Positions 61,846 through 64,000 of a DNA stretch of 64,000 bases are shown here, piece by piece. Numbering within the stretch: position 1 is the stretch's first letter; the number at the start of each line of letters is the position of its first letter. Position numbers and translations under genes: made by a program. The DNA comes from Mesorhizobium norvegicum (GTDB taxonomy: Bacteria; Pseudomonadota; Alphaproteobacteria; Rhizobiales; Rhizobiaceae), in NCBI RefSeq assembly GCF_004919685.1, contig NZ_SMYZ01000001.1, forward strand, positions 1 to 64,000, in the 5' to 3' direction. Below the pieces are notes generated by a model. That model had not been told where the DNA came from and searched no databases. It worked only from the letters and a program-made list of their open reading frames with translations.

Positions 61846-63054
61846 GTGTTCTTGCTCAACCGCAATACTTTGCATCGCCTGCCACTCGATCCGGCCGATG
61901 CCGATACCCTTGGCGTGGCCGGCGCCGACATGGTCGAGCGTTTTCTTGCCCATCGCGACGATCACCTGATGACGCCGCTGCATGCGCTGCCGGCGCTCGC
62001 CGCCGAACTCGGACTTGGCGCCATCCATATCAAGGATGAAGGCTTTCGCCTCGGCCTCGGCAGCTTCAAGGCGCTTGGCGGCGCCTATGCCGTCTTCCGC
62101 CTTGTGCTGGAGGAAGCAGGCAGCCGGCTGGGCCGGCCCGTCGAAGTGGCCGATCTCGATCAGCCTGATGTGCGGGCCGTCGCCGCGGCGATGACATTTG
62201 CCTGTGCGACCGACGGCAATCATGGCCGCTCCGTCGCGCAAGGCGCGCAACTCGTCGGCGCGCGGGCCGCGGTCTTCGTCCACGCCGGCGTCAGCGAGGA
62301 GCGCATAGCGGCGATCGCCCGCTATGGCGCCGAGATGATCCGCGTCGACGGCAATTATGACGATTCGGTCAGGCAAGCTGCCCAGGTTTCGGCCGAGAAG
62401 GGCTGGACCGTTGTCTCCGACACCTCGTGGCCCGGCTATGAACGGATTCCTGGCCTGGTCATGCAGGGCTATACGGCGATCGTGCGCGAAGCCTTGCGTC
62501 AGCTCCCTCGGACGCCAACCCATGTCTTCGTGCAGGCCGGTGTCGGTGGCATCGCGGCCGCGCTGGCCGGCCATCTGGCCATCGTGCTCGGTGACGCCAG
62601 GCCGACCTTCACCGTGGTCGAGCCAGCGCGTGCCGCTTGTGTTTTTGCAGCCGCCCAGGTCGGGCGCCCGGTCAAGGTCGCGCACGGCCAGCCGACGGTG
62701 ATGGCCATGCTCGAATGCTACGAGGCCTCGCCGGTCGCCTGGCGGGTGCTGGCTCGCGCCGCCGACGCCTTCATGACGGTGGATGAGGCCGACGCCGTCG
62801 CGGTGATGCGGCGGCTGGCGCGGCCGGCCGGCGGCGATCCTGTGATTGTTGCGGGCGAAAGCGGCGGCGTTGGCCTTGCCGGCCTGATCCGGACGGTGGC
62901 CGACAACAAGGCCGACCTTGGGCTCGACCGCAAATCGCGCGTGCTGGTGATCAACACCGAAGGCGCCACCGACCCGCATCGTTATGCCGAACTGGTTGGA
63001 ATGAGCCCGGCCGATGTGCTGGCCGGCAAGATGACAGCCGAGGCAACGGCATGA
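61846..63054 (+). CDS. dpaL: Diaminopropionate ammonia-lyase
   Basis: A 402-residue PLP enzyme of fold type II that splits 2,3-diaminopropionate to pyruvate and two ammonia. It has KDEGFRLGLGSFKALGGAYA (the PLP lysine in SFKALGG), ATDGNHGRSVA, SDTSWPGYERIPGLVMQGY, and a C-terminal NTEGATDP. GTG at 61846 is chosen because AAGGAGG lies 6 bases upstream; an ATG at 61828 would sit before that site. It overlaps the next gene by 4 bases. Confidence 0.92.
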   Translation: MFLLNRNTLHRLPLDPADADTLGVAGADMVERFLAHRDDHLMTPLHALPALAAELGLGAIHIKDEGFRLGLGSFKALGGAYAVFRLVLEEAGSRLGRPVEVADLDQPDVRAVAAAMTFACATDGNHGRSVAQGAQLVGARAAVFVHAGVSEERIAAIARYGAEMIRVDGNYDDSVRQAAQVSAEKGWTVVSDTSWPGYERIPGLVMQGYTAIVREALRQLPRTPTHVFVQAGVGGIAAALAGHLAIVLGDARPTFTVVEPARAACVFAAAQVGRPVKVAHGQPTVMAMLECYEASPVAWRVLARAADAFMTVDEADAVAVMRRLARPAGGDPVIVAGESGGVGLAGLIRTVADNKADLGLDRKSRVLVINTEGATDPHRYAELVGMSPADVLAGKMTAEATA

Positions 63055-64000
63055 TCGCCATCGATGCAAAGCGCCTGCTCGGCCGTATCCGCGAACTTGG
63101 CGCTGTTGGCCGCAATAGTGAGGGCAGGCTTATCCGGCTGGCCGCCTCCGACACCGACAGGCAGGGCCGCGACCTCTTCGTCGGCTGGCTGCGGCAGGCC
63201 GGGCTCGACGTCGCCATCGACCGTGTCGGCAACATTTTCGGCATCTGGCAAAGCCCGGAAACTATGGGGCAGGCGCCGCTGCTTATCGGCTCGCACATCG
63301 ACACCGTCATCGATGCCGGCATTTATGACGGCTGCTACGGTGTGCTTGCCGGGCTGGAGGTGATCAAGGCGTCAGGCCTTTCGCCGTCGCGCCCGATCGC
63401 GGTTGCCGCGTTCACCAATGAAGAGGGCGTGCGCTATACTCCGGACATGATGGGCTCGCTGGTCCATGCCGGCGGCATCGATGCCGAAACGGTGCTGGCG
63501 GCTGTCGGCACCGATGGCAGCGTGCTGGGGCGGGAACTCGCCCGCATCGGCTATGCCGGCGACCTGGAACCCGGCTTCCTCACGCCGCATGCCTATCTCG
63601 AACTGCATATCGAACAGGGGCCGGTGCTGGAGCGCGAAGGCTTGCCGATCGGTGCGGTGGAGAATCTGCAAGGCATCTCCTGGCAACGCGTCACCATCGA
63701 CGGCGTCGCCAACCATGCCGGCACCACGCCGATGTCGATGCGCAGCGATGCCGGCCACGCCGCCGCCCGGGCCATCACCTTCCTGCTCGACCGGGCCAAG
63801 GCCTCGAACGCGCCCACGGTCGCCACCGTCGGCACGATCCGCTTCGAGCCGAATGCCATCAACGTCATTCCCTCGCGCGCCGTCTTCACCATCGATCTGC
63901 GCGATCCCGACGAACAGCGCCTGCAGGCGGAGGAGGCGGCACTTGCCGCCTATCTCGAGCAGCTTGCCGCCACCGAGAACGTGATCATCTCGGTCGAGCA
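63051..64000 (+). CDS. M20-family Zn-dependent hydrolase (carbamoylase/allantoate-amidohydrolase type), cut by the window edge
   Basis: The first 316 residues of a hydantoinase/carbamoylase-family amidohydrolase. Metal ligands are visible in GSHIDTV (His), YDGCYGV (Asp), NEEGVR (Glu) and LELHIEQGP (His). A dimerisation domain follows (VANHAGTTPMSMRSDAGHAAA). The ATG overlaps the dpaL stop (ATGA). Family members hydrolyse N-carbamoyl amino acids, allantoate or ureido acids. With DpaL and Lrp it suggests catabolism of an amino-acid derivative. The 3' end is outside the window. Confidence 0.92.
   Translation, partial: MIAIDAKRLLGRIRELGAVGRNSEGRLIRLAASDTDRQGRDLFVGWLRQAGLDVAIDRVGNIFGIWQSPETMGQAPLLIGSHIDTVIDAGIYDGCYGVLAGLEVIKASGLSPSRPIAVAAFTNEEGVRYTPDMMGSLVHAGGIDAETVLAAVGTDGSVLGRELARIGYAGDLEPGFLTPHAYLELHIEQGPVLEREGLPIGAVENLQGISWQRVTIDGVANHAGTTPMSMRSDAGHAAARAITFLLDRAKASNAPTVATVGTIRFEPNAINVIPSRAVFTIDLRDPDEQRLQAEEAALAAYLEQLAATENVIISVE

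Noticed and set aside
61741..63069. An N-terminal extension of the Lrp-type gene giving 602 codons
   Set aside because: It would run antisense through dpaL. The Lrp domain starts near 61740 and the normal family length is about 155 residues.

Overview
The window looks like chromosomal DNA of a GC-rich alphaproteobacterium of the Rhizobiales, most likely Mesorhizobium or a close relative. This rests on the fabD-fabG-acpP-fabF-mltG-yicC-gmk and lptF-lptG-lptD-surA-pdxA-rsmA gene orders, a MucR/Ros regulator of the degenerate zinc-finger type, DUF995 proteins, and rhizobial-type intergenic palindromes. No database search was possible. Family calls are recognition from the translated sequence.

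Layout. 0.2-3.9 kb: a TadG-like von Willebrand protein and, convergently, an LTA-synthase-like phosphoglycerol transferase. 4.1-10.8 kb: the fatty-acid cluster, running into mltG, yicC and gmk. 10.9-18.6 kb (minus strand): LPS export and outer-membrane assembly genes (lptF, lptG, lptD, a SurA-like chaperone) with pdxA and rsmA. 18.9-20.9 kb: pepA and holC. 21-33.8 kb: an accessory surface-glycan region with a GH26-like hydrolase, a cellulose/curdlan-synthase-like GT2, a three-gene lipid-linked-sugar decoration operon, a nucleotide-sugar pair (UDP-xylose synthase plus a 4-epimerase), two DUF995 paralogues, two paralogous lipoproteins and the wreck of an epimerase gene. 34.9-46.2 kb: miscellaneous genes including rlmJ, a TetR/EamA pair, LysE, a histone-H1-like protein, an outer-membrane beta-barrel, and a pteridine-reductase-like SDR coupled to uvrC. 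46.3-51.9 kb: pgsA, moaD, moaE, a YbaY/META envelope protein, ndk, GST and DinB proteins. 52.1-55.0 kb: a divergent LysR / 2-oxoglutarate-oxygenase / DMT-exporter unit. 55.4-64 kb: mucR, an ABC-F ATPase, a molybdopterin oxidoreductase, a YUCCA-like flavin monooxygenase, and an Lrp-controlled diaminopropionate ammonia-lyase and M20 hydrolase operon cut by the window edge.

The most interesting signal is regulatory. Three promoters in the glycan region (for the GH26-like gene, the GT2 synthase and the UDP-xylose pair) each carry a dyad of the form TTAAyCAT-N12-ATGGTTAA, lying 16-17 bp upstream of a TTGACT -35 box. This suggests one unidentified activator controls polymer synthesis, processing and sugar supply. 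The operon between them resembles the GtrABC/Arn logic (lipid-linked sugar synthase, candidate flippase, GT39 transferase), with an LPG_synthase_TM-type protein in the flippase position. Together these could form an uncharacterised pentose-containing surface-glycan system.

Several start codons were moved inward, or to GTG/TTG, where a ribosome binding site or an overlap with the previous gene decided the matter. No tRNA, rRNA, CRISPR array, intact insertion sequence or prophage gene was seen.
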